Below are positions 3,957 through 5,336 of a stretch of 5,336 bases of DNA, piece after piece. Below the pieces are notes generated by a model that saw only the letters and a list, made by a program, of their open reading frames with translations, was not told where the DNA came from and ran no database searches. The position numbers were made by a program, and so were the translations under genes. Source of the stretch: Pseudomonadota bacterium. Lineage in GTDB: Bacteria; SZUA-182; DTGQ01. The DNA is taken from the NCBI GenBank assembly GCA_030605265.1, contig JAUWIR010000357.1, positions 1 to 5,336 on the forward strand, given 5' to 3'. Positions within the stretch are counted from its first letter, which is position 1; every line of letters begins with the position of its first letter.

Positions 3957-5336
3957 ATGAAAAGATCAAGGCGGCAATTATTATACCACAAGTATCACAA
4001 AATTATTTTTCTACTTATTTCTCTAATTTTTTTTAATTCTTCAATTAGTAAAGCGACTTCCTTAGAGAAAAAATATCCATTACAAAATAAAATTAGCTCT
4101 ATTCTCAAGCAATATCCTTCTATGCAAGGCATTAAAATGGGTATTTATGCTGTTTCCTTAAAAAATGGAAAAGAATTAGTCAATTTTTCCATAGAAGAAT
4201 TATTTATCCCCGCCTCAAATCAAAAGTTATTTACCACAGCTGCCGCTTTAGTAAAATTAGGCCCAAACTTTTCTTTTCCAACTATAGTATCTGCTCATGA
4301 TCTTGACCCCAATGGTATTATTTCCGGGCCTCTATTTATAAAAGGTTTTGGGGACCCTCTTTTAGTAAATGAAGAATTATGGGAACTTTGCCGGCAACTT
4401 CAATTTGCCGGGGTGAAAAAAGTCCTTGGAGATCTTATTTTTGATGATTCATATTTTGATCTTGAAGGAAAAACGAATAATTACAATAGATCGGCAGCCT
4501 CCTATTATGCAAAAAGTAATGCTTTATCAATAAATTTCAGTACAGTGGCTTTTTTTATAAGACCGGCTTTTCAAGCCGGTCTTAAGGCTTTTGTTCAAAG
4601 TAATCCCTCTACTCATTTTATCAATATACAAAATCGCTGTTACACTTCAAAAGATTCCTCATCTGCTGCTATAGCTGTATTGAAGAATGAATATGCGAAC
4701 AGTTTCATCTTATCAGGGAAGATTCCCTTAGAACATCCTCAAGTAACTATTTATCGATCTATTGATTTTCCCTCCCAGTATACGGCAGTAGTATTTAAAG
4801 AAATATTGGCTCAATTAGGGATTACTGTTGCAGGGTCAATAAATAGAGGACTCATTTCTGATAGGGCTAAAATTCTTTATCAACATCAATCAAGTCCTTT
4901 ATCCATGATCATTGCCGATTTGAATAAAATGAGCAATAATTTTATTGCGCAGCAAATCCTCAAAACTATGGGAGCTGAGATCAAGGGACAACCAGGGACT
5001 ACGGAAAAAGGGCTTTCGGTAATTGAAGATTTTCTCAAGGAAGCAGGATTAAATACAAAGCATTTTATAGCCGAAGATGGATGTGGCCTTTCAAGAAAGA
5101 ATTTCACCAGCCCTAAAATGATAGTGGATCTTTTAGCATATATGTATCAAAATTTTAACTACCAACCCGAATACCTTGCTTCCTTAGCTATCGGCGGTGT
5201 GGATGGGACCTTGGAAAAACGACTTTATGATTTAGATATTCGTGGAAAAGTCAGGGCCAAAACAGGTTTATTAAAGGGAGTTTGCACCCTATCAGGGTAT
5301 GCATTTTCCAAACGTTACGGAATTATTGCTTTTTCA
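3957..5336 (+). CDS. dacB: D-alanyl-D-alanine carboxypeptidase/endopeptidase, family S13 (PBP4), 3' end outside window
   Basis: A periplasmic penicillin-binding protein that removes the terminal D-Ala and cuts D-Ala-mDAP cross-links during peptidoglycan remodelling. The frame is open from ATG 3957 (a TAG stop immediately precedes it) to the last base, 460 codons. Residues 1-33 are a signal peptide: basic n-region, hydrophobic core about 16-26, and a SKA-TS cleavage site after Ala33. All three active-site motifs are present: SNQK with Ser87/Lys90, SNN with Ser326/Asn328, and KTG at 435-437 in AKTGLLKG. The roughly 235-residue gap between the first two motifs fits the inserted domains typical of S13. 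The family's final strand and helix are just starting at the edge (SGYAF, YGIIAF), so only a few dozen residues should be missing. There is no Shine-Dalgarno before the ATG (A7 then TAG), and no other in-frame ATG, GTG or TTG could spare the signal peptide. It is transcribed away from the aromatic operon. Confidence 0.93.
   Translation, partial: MKRSRRQLLYHKYHKIIFLLISLIFFNSSISKATSLEKKYPLQNKISSILKQYPSMQGIKMGIYAVSLKNGKELVNFSIEELFIPASNQKLFTTAAALVKLGPNFSFPTIVSAHDLDPNGIISGPLFIKGFGDPLLVNEELWELCRQLQFAGVKKVLGDLIFDDSYFDLEGKTNNYNRSAASYYAKSNALSINFSTVAFFIRPAFQAGLKAFVQSNPSTHFINIQNRCYTSKDSSSAAIAVLKNEYANSFILSGKIPLEHPQVTIYRSIDFPSQYTAVVFKEILAQLGITVAGSINRGLISDRAKILYQHQSSPLSMIIADLNKMSNNFIAQQILKTMGAEIKGQPGTTEKGLSVIEDFLKEAGLNTKHFIAEDGCGLSRKNFTSPKMIVDLLAYMYQNFNYQPEYLASLAIGGVDGTLEKRLYDLDIRGKVRAKTGLLKGVCTLSGYAFSKRYGIIAFS
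4558..4584. repeat. Perfect 12-bp inverted repeat with 3-nt loop inside dacB
   Basis: TAAGACCGGCTT (4558-4569) and AAGCCGGTCTTA (4573-4584) are exact reverse complements around TTC. The GC-rich core stands out in AT-rich DNA. It encodes about residues 201-210 of PBP4 (IRPAFQAGLK) without breaking the frame. A run of seven T precedes it on the plus strand and only GGCTTTT follows, so it is not a canonical intrinsic terminator on either strand, although it should form a strong mRNA hairpin. Confidence 0.75.

Noticed and set aside
4027..4034. T8 run in the dacB signal peptide as a phase-variation tract
   Set aside because: Runs of this length are expected in AT-rich DNA coding for Phe-rich hydrophobic segments, and nothing else suggests contingency switching.
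4551..4600. Intrinsic terminator inside dacB
   Set aside because: The stem is strong, but the T tract lies before it on the plus strand, and no U-rich tract follows it on either strand.
4886..5107. 73-codon minus-strand open frame inside dacB
   Set aside because: Antisense to the SNN-motif region of PBP4, and its translation shows no recognisable features.

Overview
The window is ordinary, gene-dense, clearly AT-rich bacterial chromosome with two divergent transcription units. A compact minus-strand block covers roughly 1-3707. One plus-strand gene (3957 to the right edge) runs off the window. A Sec-type signal peptide on a PBP4-class D,D-peptidase implies a periplasm and so suggests a Gram-negative bacterium. 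An archaeal-type entry to the shikimate pathway (aroA'/aroB') next to DUF4911-like sequence points to Desulfobacterota or a neighbouring anaerobic lineage. That placement is inference from gene content, not proof.

Minus-strand block, in transcription order. A consensus-like promoter (TTGACA, 17 bp, TAAAAT) stands about 37 bp upstream of a 265-residue 2-amino-3,7-dideoxy-D-threo-hept-6-ulosonate (ADH) synthase (2910-3707). Its stop shares one base with the start of a 330-residue 3-dehydroquinate synthase II (1918-2910). The end of that gene overlaps by 11 bp a 172-residue protein started by TTG (1410-1928). Its C-terminal half looks like DUF4911 and its N-terminal half resembles the C-terminal beta domain of U32 peptidases. 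These three form a translationally coupled operon. The first two enzymes convert L-aspartate semialdehyde plus 6-deoxy-5-ketofructose 1-phosphate to 3-dehydroquinate, bypassing DAHP synthase and the classical AroB.

After a 50-bp gap that holds its own promoter-like sequence, a 426-residue soluble tetratricopeptide-repeat protein follows (79-1359). Its predicted transcription start falls at or next to its ATG, so the mRNA may be leaderless. Fourteen bases after its stop, with a good Shine-Dalgarno, an unidentified gene starts at 64 and leaves the window on the left after 21 codons. Those codons contain an in-frame tandem duplication.

Plus strand. After a 249-bp AT-rich divergent intergenic region, a D-alanyl-D-alanine carboxypeptidase/endopeptidase of family S13 (PBP4, dacB) starts at 3957 and is open to the last base. 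All three active-site motifs are present, and only the extreme C-terminus appears to be missing. It contains a perfect 12-bp inverted repeat with a 3-nt loop.

No RNA genes, insertion sequences, CRISPR arrays or attachment sites were seen. I see no clear candidate for an unknown system. The most interesting leads are the DUF4911/U32-C-like fusion coupled to the aromatic operon, the predicted leaderless TPR transcript, and the hairpin inside dacB.
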